A stretch of DNA of 14,703 nucleotides from Candidatus Falkowiibacteriota bacterium (GCA_016218485.1 JACRDY010000012.1:1-14703); one strand, 5' to 3'; numbered from the stretch's first letter, positions 5,825 to 13,250 are shown. Made by a program: numbers and translations. Notes: generated by a model from the sequence alone, not told the origin.

Positions 5825-7288
5825 ATGTCCACATCGGCTGTTGATTTTAAACTAAAGTTGTCTGCCGAAAGCATTTTGGCGATCTACAGCATCACCCTCG
5901 TCAGTATTTTTATTTTGCTCAATTTTTTCATGCCGTTTAACTGGTGGATTTACCTGGTGTGTCTGGGTCTGGCCGGTCTCTTAATCCTCAAAGCGCCGGA
6001 AGTGGGGCTGTACACCATTATTTTTTGCACGATCATTTTTGAGCGCTGGTTTACCCTGCAGCCGTTTGAATGGTCGGGTGGCCTTCTCAAGCTCTATCCG
6101 TTGGATGTCATCATTATCTTTACCCTGCTGTCGTTCTTGGCCTACTGGGCGGTGCGGCCAGGGCGGCCGCGGTTGGTGCTGCGTGATCGGCTGTTTGGCT
6201 GGTCACTCCTGTTGTGGGTCGGGGTGATCAGTGTTTATTTTATAGCGGCTTTGATCAGCGGTCAGGCTGACAGCGCGCTGGCCTTTTCCACCTTCAAAAA
6301 TTTCGCCCTCTATTTCATCATCTATCTCTTGACGATCAATATCATCCGCACTGATCAGCAGTTCAAGCGCTTCTTCGCGACTTTCCTCTGCGCCGGCGTC
6401 GGTCTCCTGTACTTTATCGTCTACGGTTTTGTCAGCGGGCAGGGGCTGTGGTCGGAATTCGTGCCGCTGTCCACGCCGGGCAGCCGTCTCCTGGGCGGGC
6501 CGCACAGCTTCTTCGTGGCCATGATGATTGTCATGTTCGGTAATCTGCTGATTTGGCGGTACCGCCGGAGTCTGCGCGATTATTCAAGCTTACTCTTAAT
6601 CGCGGTGTTCCTCTTGGGCATTATCGGCTCGCTCCAGCGGCATCTCTGGCTGGCGCTGCTCTTGGCGGTGGCCATTCTCTTGTACTGGTACCAGCCTAAG
6701 CAGCGACGTCACTTTGGTCATCTGCTGGCGCTCGGTGTGGTGGTGGTATTGATTGTGGCCAGTCTGTCATTGTGGGCCTACTCGTGGCGGGCGAGTACTA
6801 TCCTGCCTGATTCTGGCCTTTTGCAGTCAACGAAATTTCGGCTCTTTTCACTGGTGACGACTGACGGGGCCGACTCCAGCGCCGTCTGGCGTCTGGCTTC
6901 GTGGTATCGCGCCTGGGAGGTGTTCGGTGATCATTGGCTGACCGGCATTGGTCTGGGGGAGACTATCAGCTTTGCCATTGGTGAACTGGATTTCACCGTG
7001 GAAGTGCGCGAGCTGCATAATGATTTTATCGGTCTGGCAGTACAGCTGGGGGTGATGGGTATCTTTGTCGGGCTCTCTCTGCTGTATCGGTATCTGCGCG
7101 GCTTTGTCAGCGCTTACCGGCGCTGCAGCGCCGCGTATCGGCCATACCTGCTGACCTTTTTTGCGCTGGCGGCCATGTTTCTCTGGTCGGCCAACTTTGG
7201 CACCTATTTTGATACGAATATGCTGGTAATTTTCTTTTGGTTCTTTTTGGCTGGCATGAGTGTTTCAGCACGGTTGGGAGAGGGATGA
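5825..7288 (+). CDS. O-antigen ligase / polymerase family membrane protein (Wzy_C/WaaL-like)
   Basis: The 487-residue protein has about 11-12 hydrophobic membrane segments and a longer outward region between about residues 320 and 400. It carries the family signatures: SLQRH ahead of a membrane segment, WRLASWYRAWEVFGDHWLTGIGLG, and ELHNDFIGLAVQLGVMG with His398. In this family an Arg in the membrane region and the periplasmic His act on undecaprenyl-diphosphate-linked glycan. The protein would sit in the cytoplasmic membrane and either polymerise glycan repeats or transfer the glycan to an acceptor; ligase and polymerase cannot be separated by sequence alone. The start is the ATG just after a good promoter; no Shine-Dalgarno site fits. 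The next gene is 83 bases downstream with no terminator between, so the two probably share a transcript. Confidence 0.88.
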   Translation: MSTSAVDFKLKLSAESILAIYSITLVSIFILLNFFMPFNWWIYLVCLGLAGLLILKAPEVGLYTIIFCTIIFERWFTLQPFEWSGGLLKLYPLDVIIIFTLLSFLAYWAVRPGRPRLVLRDRLFGWSLLLWVGVISVYFIAALISGQADSALAFSTFKNFALYFIIYLLTINIIRTDQQFKRFFATFLCAGVGLLYFIVYGFVSGQGLWSEFVPLSTPGSRLLGGPHSFFVAMMIVMFGNLLIWRYRRSLRDYSSLLLIAVFLLGIIGSLQRHLWLALLLAVAILLYWYQPKQRRHFGHLLALGVVVVLIVASLSLWAYSWRASTILPDSGLLQSTKFRLFSLVTTDGADSSAVWRLASWYRAWEVFGDHWLTGIGLGETISFAIGELDFTVEVRELHNDFIGLAVQLGVMGIFVGLSLLYRYLRGFVSAYRRCSAAYRPYLLTFFALAAMFLWSANFGTYFDTNMLVIFFWFFLAGMSVSARLGEG

Positions 7289-7290
7289 TG

Positions 7291-7353
7291 ATTGCAGATT
7301 GCAGATTGGGTTGGCACGTAACGTTACTACTATACAAATCTGCAATCTGCGAT
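7291..7353. repeat. Imperfect inverted repeat between the ligase and glycosyltransferase genes
   Basis: The 17-base arm 7291-7307 (ATTGCAGATTGCAGATT) pairs with 7337-7353 at 15 of 17 positions. The same ATCTGCAAT-type word recurs just after (to about 7367). It has no T run and lies immediately after the ligase stop codon, so it may be an mRNA-stabilising stem or a repeat remnant. Confidence 0.55.
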
Positions 7354-7371
7354 CTGAAATCTGCAATTCTT

Positions 7372-8592
7372 ATGAAAATTCTCCAGGTCAACAAATTTTT
7401 TTATCTCCGCCGTGGCGCTGAACGGTATTTTTTTAATTTAATCAAACTTTTGGAAGAGCACGGACAGACAGTCATGCCATTTGCCATGCATGATATCCGT
7501 AACCTGCCCAGCAAGTATCAGGATTTTTTCGCACGCCATACGGACTTGAGTCGGCCGGAGTATTCGTTGGCTGCCCTCAAGAAAATCAGGAACATTATTT
7601 ACAATCGCGAGGCGCAGGCTGACGTGGCCGAGCTGATTCAGCGGACGCACCCGGACATCGCGCACGTGCACAATATTTACCATCAGCTCTCCCCCTCCAT
7701 CCTGCCGGTGTTCAAGCATTTTGGCCTGCCGGTGGTGATGACGGTGCATGATTTTAAGCTGATCAGCCCGGACTACAGCATTTTTTCCCACGGGCGGAGC
7801 ACGGAGGACTACCTGCGTCATAAATATTTCAATACCATTATCCATCGGACAGTTAAAGGTTCGCTTGGCGCTTCAGTCGTCGCGGCGTTGGCCAGTTACA
7901 TTCACGACACCACCGGCATTTACCGCAAGAATATTGATCGGTTGATTGCGCCCAGTCAGTTCGTCAAGCAGCTGCTAGTGCGCCATGGCTGGCCGGGCAG
8001 TACCATTACCGTCATTCCCCATTTCGTAGATACGGCCAGGCGTCTGCCGCCCAAAACCGGTAAAGGCTATATGCTCTACGTCGGCGCGCTGGAGCCGGGT
8101 AAAGGCATTGACGCGGTCCTAAAAACACTGTACAAAGAAAAGATTGATGTGGCCTGGCACATTGCCGGTGATGGCAGCGCGCGCGGCTCGCTAGTGGCTT
8201 TAGCAGAAAAATATCATCTCCAGCATCAGGTCAGTTTCCTCGGGCAGCTGGATGACGCGGCCTTGACTGAAGAAATTCGCAATTGTGACTTTGTCATCGC
8301 GCCGTCGCGGCAGTATGAGACTTTCGGTTTAGCCGTCTTGGAAGCCTTCGCCGCCGCTAAACCGGTCTTGGCTGCCAATCAAGGGGCGCTGCCGGAACTC
8401 GTTCATCCGGCGGTCGGCCGCCTGTTCAATCCGTACCAATCGGATTCACTGGCTCAAACCTTACGCGCCATGATGACTGATCCCGATCTGGCGGCCAAAG
8501 GTAAAGCGGGGTATGAATTAGCTAAAGCAGAATACGGAGCCGAAGAGCACTACCAGAAGATTATGCATGTTTATCAGAGTTTGTTGGGTTAA
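7372..8592 (+). CDS. GT4-family glycosyltransferase (GT-B fold)
   Basis: The 406-residue protein begins MKILQVNKFFYLRRGAERY, the usual N-terminal strand and Gly-rich loop of GT4 enzymes. HPDIAHVHNIYHQLSPSIL and MTVHDFKL follow in the acceptor domain. The donor domain has LYVGALEPGKGI, WHIAGDGSARG and the E-x7-E motif ETFGLAVLE (Glu316 and Glu324). Such enzymes move a sugar from a nucleotide donor to a lipid-linked acceptor on the cytoplasmic face. The ATG at 7372 begins the conserved domain; longer in-frame extensions run back through the repeat and ligase gene and are rejected. Odd point: many relatives carry a Cys-rich C-P-N-Y...C-x-x-C stretch after the HD motif; here the matching region (KLISPDYSIF...YFNTIIH) has no cysteine. 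No ribosome site is visible. The donor sugar is unknown. Confidence 0.87.
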   Translation: MKILQVNKFFYLRRGAERYFFNLIKLLEEHGQTVMPFAMHDIRNLPSKYQDFFARHTDLSRPEYSLAALKKIRNIIYNREAQADVAELIQRTHPDIAHVHNIYHQLSPSILPVFKHFGLPVVMTVHDFKLISPDYSIFSHGRSTEDYLRHKYFNTIIHRTVKGSLGASVVAALASYIHDTTGIYRKNIDRLIAPSQFVKQLLVRHGWPGSTITVIPHFVDTARRLPPKTGKGYMLYVGALEPGKGIDAVLKTLYKEKIDVAWHIAGDGSARGSLVALAEKYHLQHQVSFLGQLDDAALTEEIRNCDFVIAPSRQYETFGLAVLEAFAAAKPVLAANQGALPELVHPAVGRLFNPYQSDSLAQTLRAMMTDPDLAAKGKAGYELAKAEYGAEEHYQKIMHVYQSLLG

Positions 8593-8624
8593 TAGGGGTA
8601 GATGGGGATAGAATGAAGATTTAG

Positions 8625-8692
8625 GATTAAAGATTTAAGAATTAAGATTTAAGTGAAAACAGAGAAAAGGAGACATTCTTAAATCTTTAATC
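8625..8692. repeat. 18-bp perfect inverted repeat of the GATTTAAG repeat family
   Basis: GATTAAAGATTTAAGAAT (8625-8642) is exactly complementary to 8675-8692 across a 32-base loop. It lies 30 bases after the glycosyltransferase stop codon and may act as a bidirectional 3' stem, although it has no T run. The same word occurs at 13191-13246. Confidence 0.65.
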
Positions 8693-8710
8693 TTGATTCT
8701 TAAATCTTAA

Positions 8711-8813
8711 CAGGACTTACGCACTTCTAAAATTTTCAGCTAATTTTAGAGTAACAATAAAAATTATTAACAGCTAATTTTAGCCAATTTTTATTAAAAG
8801 TGCGTAACTCCTG
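8711..8813. mobile_element. 103-bp MITE-like insertion with 7-bp target duplication
   Basis: The ends are inverted repeats: CAGGACTTACGCACTT at 8711-8726, and the complement of CAGGAGTTACGCACTT at 8798-8813, 15 of 16 identical. ATCTTAA flanks both sides (8704-8710 and 8814-8820), the expected target-site duplication. Inside are two direct copies of CAGCTAATTTTAG (8737-8749 and 8771-8783) and no reading frame. It interrupts a GATTTAAG-family tract and ends 12 bases before the next gene. A TTAACA-N17-TTTATT arrangement (8767-8795) could provide an outward promoter, but the match is modest. The parent transposon is not in this window and its family is not identified. Confidence 0.85.
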
Positions 8814-8825
8814 ATCTTAAGTTTA

Positions 8826-10865
8826 ATGATTTCCAAATCTACAAACATAATCATTTTTACTCTCGTGACGGTACTCACCGCCACGGTGTTCAGTTTGACC
8901 TCGTATTCGGTACAGAGCCGGACCGACGGCTATCCTAAACTCGCCAATTATTTTCTCCAGACGCCGATCAGTGACGCTGACGCCATGGCATTGGCTCGCT
9001 GGGATGTGGTGATTCTGGGTATGCAAGCCCAAGATACCAGCCCGCAGCAGATCCAGAAAATTCGTCAGCTCAACCCCCAGGTTAAAATTTTGGCCTACGT
9101 CGCCAGCCAAGAGTTTCCGGCGAGTCGCTATACGACACTCGAGAGCGCGGCCGGCCCGTGGCACGCGCTGTACGCCGGCATTGCCGAGCAGTGGTGGCTC
9201 CTGCGTCCTGACGGCACGCACTTTTCCTCGTGGCCGGGCAACTGGTCGCTCAACGTGACGAACAGCGCGCCGGTGGTTAATAATCAGCGCTGGAATACTT
9301 ATCTGCCCCAGTTTTTGCATGATACGGTCATGTCCACCGGCCTGTGGGACGGTATTTTTTACGATAATGTCTGGGGCAATGTTGCCTGGGTGGGGGACGG
9401 GCAGATGGACGCCAACCGCGACGGGGTCAAAGATGATGCCGCTGTTTTGGACAGCGCCTGGAAGCAGGGGATGGATACGCTCTTGAACACTTCACGTACC
9501 CTGGAAGGCAACAACAAGATTATCATCGGCAATTGTCGCGACCTGAACTTTAAAACCGCCCTCAATGGCTGTTTGATTGAGAATGCCTACCTGGAAGCGC
9601 CGTGGAACAACTGGAGTAAGGATAATACTTTGTACGCCGGTCTGATGGTCAACCCTACTTTGACGCCGCTGACCGTCATTAACAATAACACCGGCAACAC
9701 GGGCGCGCAGTCCAACTATCGGCTGATGCGCTATGGTTTGGGTTCAGCCTTACTCCAGAATGGTTACTACAGTTTTGACTTCGGCACCAACGGGCACCAC
9801 GAGCTGTGGTGGTATGATGAATATGACGTCAATTTAGGTACCCCGGTTTCGGCATCATACCAGGTCAATGGGGCGAGTCTGTGGCGGCGGGACTTTGAGC
9901 AGGGCGCGGTTTTTGTCAATCCGACTGACCAGAAAAAGATCGTTCTGCTGCAATCAGAAGAATTGGAAAAACTGTCCGGTACGCAGGATTCGCAGTTTAA
10001 TGACGGCTCGATCGTCAACTACGTGCTCCTGGAGGGTCGCGACGGCGGAGTGTACCGCAAGCGCGTCTCCGAGGTCATCGGCAGCGCCTTTGTCAACGGC
10101 TACTTTGCCCGTATTTTTAATCGCGACGGCGTGCGCCAGCAGGGCGGTTTCTACACCAGCAAGAGTCAATATCCCAGCTCGACGCAGATTATCGTTTCAG
10201 ACGTGGATCGCGACGGCGAATTGGAGACGCTGGTGGCGCACAACAATCGGGTGGAGATTTATAATTCCGCCGGGGTGAAGGAAAAAACTTTTTACCCCTA
10301 CGGCGAGAAATATACCAAGGGCATTAATATCTCCATCGGCGACTTGAATGGCGACGACACACAGGAGATCGTCACCGGCACCGAGAATGGCGGCGGGCCG
10401 CACATCCGGGTGTTTAATGACCGTGGGGACCTAATCAACCCAGGATTTTTCGCTTATGGCAGGGGGTATCGTGGCGGGGTCAATGTGGCGGTCGGCGATC
10501 TGAACGGCGATGGTATCAACGAGATCATTGCCGGCGCCGGTGTCAGCGGCGGGCCGCACATCCGGGTATTTAATAAGGACGGTAAGCTGCTGTCCGCCGG
10601 CTGGTTCGCCTATGACCCGGCGTTTCGCGGCGGGGTCAATGTGGCGGTCGGTGATCTGAACAACGACGGCAAGGATGAGATCGTCTCTGGGCCGGGTCGC
10701 GGCGGGTTGCCCGAGGTCAAGGTTTGGGATAGCGCCGGTCACCAGATTGGCGCGCCGTTCATGGCCTTTGACCAGTCGAACCGTAATGGCGTTGAAGTGA
10801 TTGTCAATGACGTCAACCGCGATGGCGTGCCCGAGATACTGGCTACCGGCATTAACGTTTTTTAG
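8826..10865 (+). CDS. GHL15-type putative glycoside hydrolase with C-terminal FG-GAP/VCBS-like repeats
   Basis: The 679-residue protein starts with a hydrophobic stretch (7-27), a signal peptide or N-terminal anchor, so the rest should be outside the cell. Residues about 35-370 look like the (beta/alpha)8 domain of the putative glycosidase family GHL15: GYPKLANYF, VVILGMQAQ, VKILAYVAS, WDGIFYDNVWGN (174-185, Asp180 a candidate catalytic acid), LIENAYLE (Glu252 region) and RRDFEQGAVFVNP. A DANRDGVKDD loop (195-204) resembles a Ca2+ site. From about 455 to the end are beta-propeller-like repeats with D-x-N/D-x-D-G loops at about 459, 506, 558, 610 and 662; the last four are spaced 52 residues apart, with near-identical DNA blocks 156 bp apart. 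It could cut or trim the locus's polysaccharide; substrate and activity are unproven. The start lacks a ribosome site and lies 12 bases after the MITE. Confidence 0.8.
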   Translation: MISKSTNIIIFTLVTVLTATVFSLTSYSVQSRTDGYPKLANYFLQTPISDADAMALARWDVVILGMQAQDTSPQQIQKIRQLNPQVKILAYVASQEFPASRYTTLESAAGPWHALYAGIAEQWWLLRPDGTHFSSWPGNWSLNVTNSAPVVNNQRWNTYLPQFLHDTVMSTGLWDGIFYDNVWGNVAWVGDGQMDANRDGVKDDAAVLDSAWKQGMDTLLNTSRTLEGNNKIIIGNCRDLNFKTALNGCLIENAYLEAPWNNWSKDNTLYAGLMVNPTLTPLTVINNNTGNTGAQSNYRLMRYGLGSALLQNGYYSFDFGTNGHHELWWYDEYDVNLGTPVSASYQVNGASLWRRDFEQGAVFVNPTDQKKIVLLQSEELEKLSGTQDSQFNDGSIVNYVLLEGRDGGVYRKRVSEVIGSAFVNGYFARIFNRDGVRQQGGFYTSKSQYPSSTQIIVSDVDRDGELETLVAHNNRVEIYNSAGVKEKTFYPYGEKYTKGINISIGDLNGDDTQEIVTGTENGGGPHIRVFNDRGDLINPGFFAYGRGYRGGVNVAVGDLNGDGINEIIAGAGVSGGPHIRVFNKDGKLLSAGWFAYDPAFRGGVNVAVGDLNNDGKDEIVSGPGRGGLPEVKVWDSAGHQIGAPFMAFDQSNRNGVEVIVNDVNRDGVPEILATGINVF

Positions 10866-10878
10866 ACAGACAGAAAAC

Positions 10879-10887
10879 TGCTATACT
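10879..10887 (+). promoter_or_regulatory. Extended -10 promoter of the DUF11-like membrane protein
   Basis: TGCTATACT carries a TGn extension and TATACT (10882-10887), with only a poor T-rich -35 at the right distance. Initiation near 10894 would give a leader of about 33 bases with no visible ribosome site. Confidence 0.5.
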
Positions 10888-10926
10888 AAGAGACGGTTAC
10901 ATTGTCACATCTCAAATTTTACCGCT

Positions 10927-12774
10927 ATGACCAAACCACAACAGCCAATGGATCTCCGCCTCGGGCCCTGGGAATTATTCATTGCTAAGCTCAACCGGCG
11001 TTATGAGGTTCGCTACAAGTTTAACCGCAAGCACCTGGTGGCGGATGTTTTACTATTCTGCGGCATTATCAGTCTCATCGTCTTTAACTGGTATGTCGCC
11101 TTTGTCTTTACCAAGTTTGTAACCTCGCTGCAGGTGAAAGTGGCGGTAACCGTGAGTGAGCCAGTGGTGATTGGCGCGCCGCTGGATGTCCGGGTAGACT
11201 ACTATAACAACACCAAGCAAGACGAGCTGGAGGGCGCGGTGCTGCGCTTGGCGCTGCCGCCTGATTTTACGCTCGAGCGCGTGGAGGGCTGGCAGTACCA
11301 GGTGGACAATCATGAACTCGTGGTGTCGCTCGGCACTATTCACCCCCAGTCCGGCGGCAGCGTGGTCTTTAGGGGGGCGCTGTGGGCCGACTATGGTCAG
11401 CAGTATCATTTTTCCGCTCGGCTGGATTACCGTCAGGCGAATATTTTGGCAGAGTCTCTAAGTTTGTACCAGCAGGGGAGCTGTTCCAATCAGACACGTA
11501 CCTGCGAGATTGTCAGTCTAAACGCTTCACTGCTGGATTGCCGCTGGCGCCTGCCGTCCGTGGTGGTCAGTGGCAGCAGTCTACCGGCGGCCTTGTCCTG
11601 CCAGAATAATTATCCGTTTACGTTGACTAGCGTACAGTTTCGGCCGCTGTTGCCGATTGGCTCCACGGTACGCGACAGCCAGCCAGCGTTAGATCAGCAG
11701 GGGAGCTGGTTTATCAGGACGCTCGCGCCAGGACAGTCGGTGGACTGGTCAGCGACTATTCAGCTCGGCGCGCTTGATCAGCCGACTGTCATCTGGACGA
11801 CTGCGGTGCGAGCCAGCGCTGAAGAGAGGCCAACTATTCTCTTGGATCAGCCAAGTCTGGAGACAGCGGTGTTTATTCCTCGGGTAACATTGCGCGGCGC
11901 CGTGAATGGTCAGACCGATTACGCGCTCCTACCCGGTGAATCCTTGGAATACGTTGTATCTTACGTCAATAATGAGTCGGAGACTGTCCAGAATGCCGCG
12001 GTGGCGCTGGATTTGGCCAATCCGGTGTTGCTCATCACGAGCCTGGAGAGCGCTGCGCCCCATACCACCACCGGGCGTCAGGTGGTGTTTGCGCTCGGTG
12101 CATTAGCCAGCGGCGCGAGTGGCCAAGTATCGTTCACCATTCAGACCGTTGCTCATCCAGTCGCAACAACTCCCACTGTTTTAGAAATCATGCCGGCGCT
12201 CCGGTATGATATTGCTTACCAAGGGCAGCAGCTGTCGGTGAACGCCGAACAGCCATCCATCACCGCGCGTCTTAGCTCTGACTTGGCGCTAGAGGCGACC
12301 GCTCGGTACTATACGCGAGAAGGGGAGCAGCTCGGTATCGGGCCGCTGCCGCCGATTGTCGGCTACCCCACGCAGTATCGTCTTGTCTGGCAGGTCAGTG
12401 TCATGCCTAATCCGGTGACGGACGTGGTCATCAGCGGCGTGCTGCCCAATAACGTCGCCTGGGTCGGTGGCGCCAGCATGACTCTGGAAGATCAGCTCAC
12501 CTTTGACGGTAAGAGTCGCGTGTTGAGCCTCACCATTCCTCGTCTGGAGCCGGGCGCGCGCTATGGTGGCGCGTCGCTGATTGTCAGTTTCCCAGTAGAA
12601 ATCACGCCGCAGCAGAGTCAGGTCGGTTCCTCTGCCGTACTGATGCGTGACGTCAAAATTACGGGTCGCGATGCCGTTACCGGCAGAGACCTAGAGAACG
12701 TGGTTGGGACTATTACCACGAACTTGAGTAATGACCCTAAAGCATCGGGCAGGGGAAAAGTTGTGGGTTTGTAG
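10927..12774 (+). CDS. Membrane-anchored extracellular protein with DUF11-like Ig-fold repeats
   Basis: The 615-residue protein has a basic cytoplasmic N-terminus (1-37), one long hydrophobic segment (about 38-62) and a large outer region. That region has repeated beta-rich units of the kind called conserved repeat/DUF11 domains: VTVSEPVVIGAPLDVRVDYYNNT, LPGESLEYVVSYVNNE, LGALASGASGQVSFTIQT and a late YRLVWQVSVMPNPVTDVVISG unit. Phrases such as LGTIHPQSGGSVVF mark the end of a unit. One Cys cluster (CSNQTRTCEI...LLDC...LSC) lies in the second unit and could form disulfides. The ATG at 10927 is chosen because earlier in-frame starts overlap the preceding gene and a promoter lies between. No enzyme motif is visible. 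It may scaffold surface glycan assembly or act as a cell-surface protein; I do not recognise a specific family name. Its stop codon overlaps the first palindromic repeat. Confidence 0.75.
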   Translation: MTKPQQPMDLRLGPWELFIAKLNRRYEVRYKFNRKHLVADVLLFCGIISLIVFNWYVAFVFTKFVTSLQVKVAVTVSEPVVIGAPLDVRVDYYNNTKQDELEGAVLRLALPPDFTLERVEGWQYQVDNHELVVSLGTIHPQSGGSVVFRGALWADYGQQYHFSARLDYRQANILAESLSLYQQGSCSNQTRTCEIVSLNASLLDCRWRLPSVVVSGSSLPAALSCQNNYPFTLTSVQFRPLLPIGSTVRDSQPALDQQGSWFIRTLAPGQSVDWSATIQLGALDQPTVIWTTAVRASAEERPTILLDQPSLETAVFIPRVTLRGAVNGQTDYALLPGESLEYVVSYVNNESETVQNAAVALDLANPVLLITSLESAAPHTTTGRQVVFALGALASGASGQVSFTIQTVAHPVATTPTVLEIMPALRYDIAYQGQQLSVNAEQPSITARLSSDLALEATARYYTREGEQLGIGPLPPIVGYPTQYRLVWQVSVMPNPVTDVVISGVLPNNVAWVGGASMTLEDQLTFDGKSRVLSLTIPRLEPGARYGGASLIVSFPVEITPQQSQVGSSAVLMRDVKITGRDAVTGRDLENVVGTITTNLSNDPKASGRGKVVGL

Positions 12775-12893
12775 TTAACCAGGGTTTTAAAACCTTGATT
12801 GTCTAAAAGCAACGTCTTCGTTAACCAGGGTTTTAAAACCCTGGTTAACGGATGAGCAGAGTCTTTAGCCAGGGTTTTAAAATCCTGGTTAAC
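12774..12893. repeat. Cluster of three 30-bp palindromic repeats (GGTTTTAAAACC core)
   Basis: Three units start at 12774, 12820 and 12864, spaced 46 and 44 bases. The middle one (12820-12849) is a perfect 30-bp palindrome from GTTAACCAGGG to its complement. The first has a decayed right arm (AAAACCTTG), and the third has two mismatched bases in its left arm and one in its right arm. The first base of unit 1 is the last base of the preceding stop codon. The core matches the 44-bp palindrome at 3372-3415. The spacers are only about 15-23 bases and no cas genes occur. Confidence 0.8.
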
Positions 12894-12921
12894 TACTAAA
12901 AGTAATATTTAGTCAAAGTTT

Positions 12922-12982
12922 ATCCAGGACCTTTCAGCATACCCCGCAGCAAGCTGACGGGGTATGCTGAAAGGTCCTGGAT
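12922..12982. repeat. Perfect 25-bp-arm hairpin
   Basis: The left arm 12922-12946 (ATCCAGGACC...TACCCCG) is exactly complementary to 12958-12982. The 11-base loop itself contains CAGC-AA-GCTG. It lacks a T run. Both arms are intact, which suggests recent arrival or maintenance by selection. The stretch 12983-13055 shows nothing recognisable. Confidence 0.8.
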
Positions 12983-13056
12983 GAATGTCTGAGAGAGTAT
13001 GCCTGTGGCGTGTACTACCCCGACAGGAATGTGCTGGATTTATTTAAATTTAGACA

Positions 13057-13088
13057 AAAAAATCAAGGGAGGGAAACCTTGATTTTTT
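13057..13088 (+). terminator. Intrinsic terminator (possibly bidirectional)
   Basis: AAAAAATCAAGG (13057-13068) pairs with CCTTGATTTTTT (13077-13088) around an 8-base loop, with T run on the + strand and A run on the other side. It would end transcription from the DUF11-like gene about 280 bases after its stop. Confidence 0.75.
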
Positions 13089-13155
13089 AATTACGAACTA
13101 TTTAATTACGAACTATGACATTTCTAATTAGCCTTTACATTTAATTACGAACTAT
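13086..13155. repeat. Three copies of the 16-bp word TTTAATTACGAACTAT
   Basis: Copies at 13086-13101, 13101-13116 and 13140-13155. Related AATTACGAA words appear at 3273-3281 and 5282-5290 and in reverse at 5757-5769, so this is a dispersed short repeat family. The last base of copy 3 is the first base of the following -35 hexamer. Confidence 0.65.
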
Positions 13156-13183
13156 TGACAAACAGTATTCATTATGATAAGAT
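13155..13183 (+). promoter_or_regulatory. Strong sigma70-type promoter of the interrupted glycosyltransferase
   Basis: A perfect TTGACA (13155-13160), a 17-base spacer and TAAGAT (13178-13183) with a TGA extension (13175-13177). Initiation near 13190 puts the GATTTAAG repeat tract in a leader of about 60 bases. Confidence 0.7.
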
Positions 13184-13190
13184 AATAAAT

Positions 13191-13246
13191 TAGGATTTAA
13201 GATTTAAGATTTAGGATTAAAGATTTAAGATTTAGGATTTAAGATT
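13191..13246. repeat. GATTTAAG-family short tandem repeats in the leader
   Basis: GATTTAAGATTTAGGATT occurs at 13201-13218 and again at 13222-13239, with partial units on both sides. The same family flanks the MITE at 8615-8710. All of it lies between promoter and start codon, so it is probably transcribed. Confidence 0.65.
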
Positions 13247-13250
13247 GTCT

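Noticed and set aside
7237..7371. N-terminal extension of the first glycosyltransferase
   Set aside because: It would translate the end of the ligase gene and the inverted repeat; the conserved domain begins exactly at the ATG at 7372.
10801..10926. Longer DUF11-like protein starting inside the glycosidase gene
   Set aside because: The TTG start would overlap the upstream gene by 65 bases, and a TGn-TATACT promoter lies between it and the ATG at 10927, where the protein begins naturally.
12774..12893. CRISPR-like array of three repeats
   Set aside because: The units are fully palindromic, the spacers are only about 15-23 bases and unequal, one arm is decayed, and no cas gene is present.
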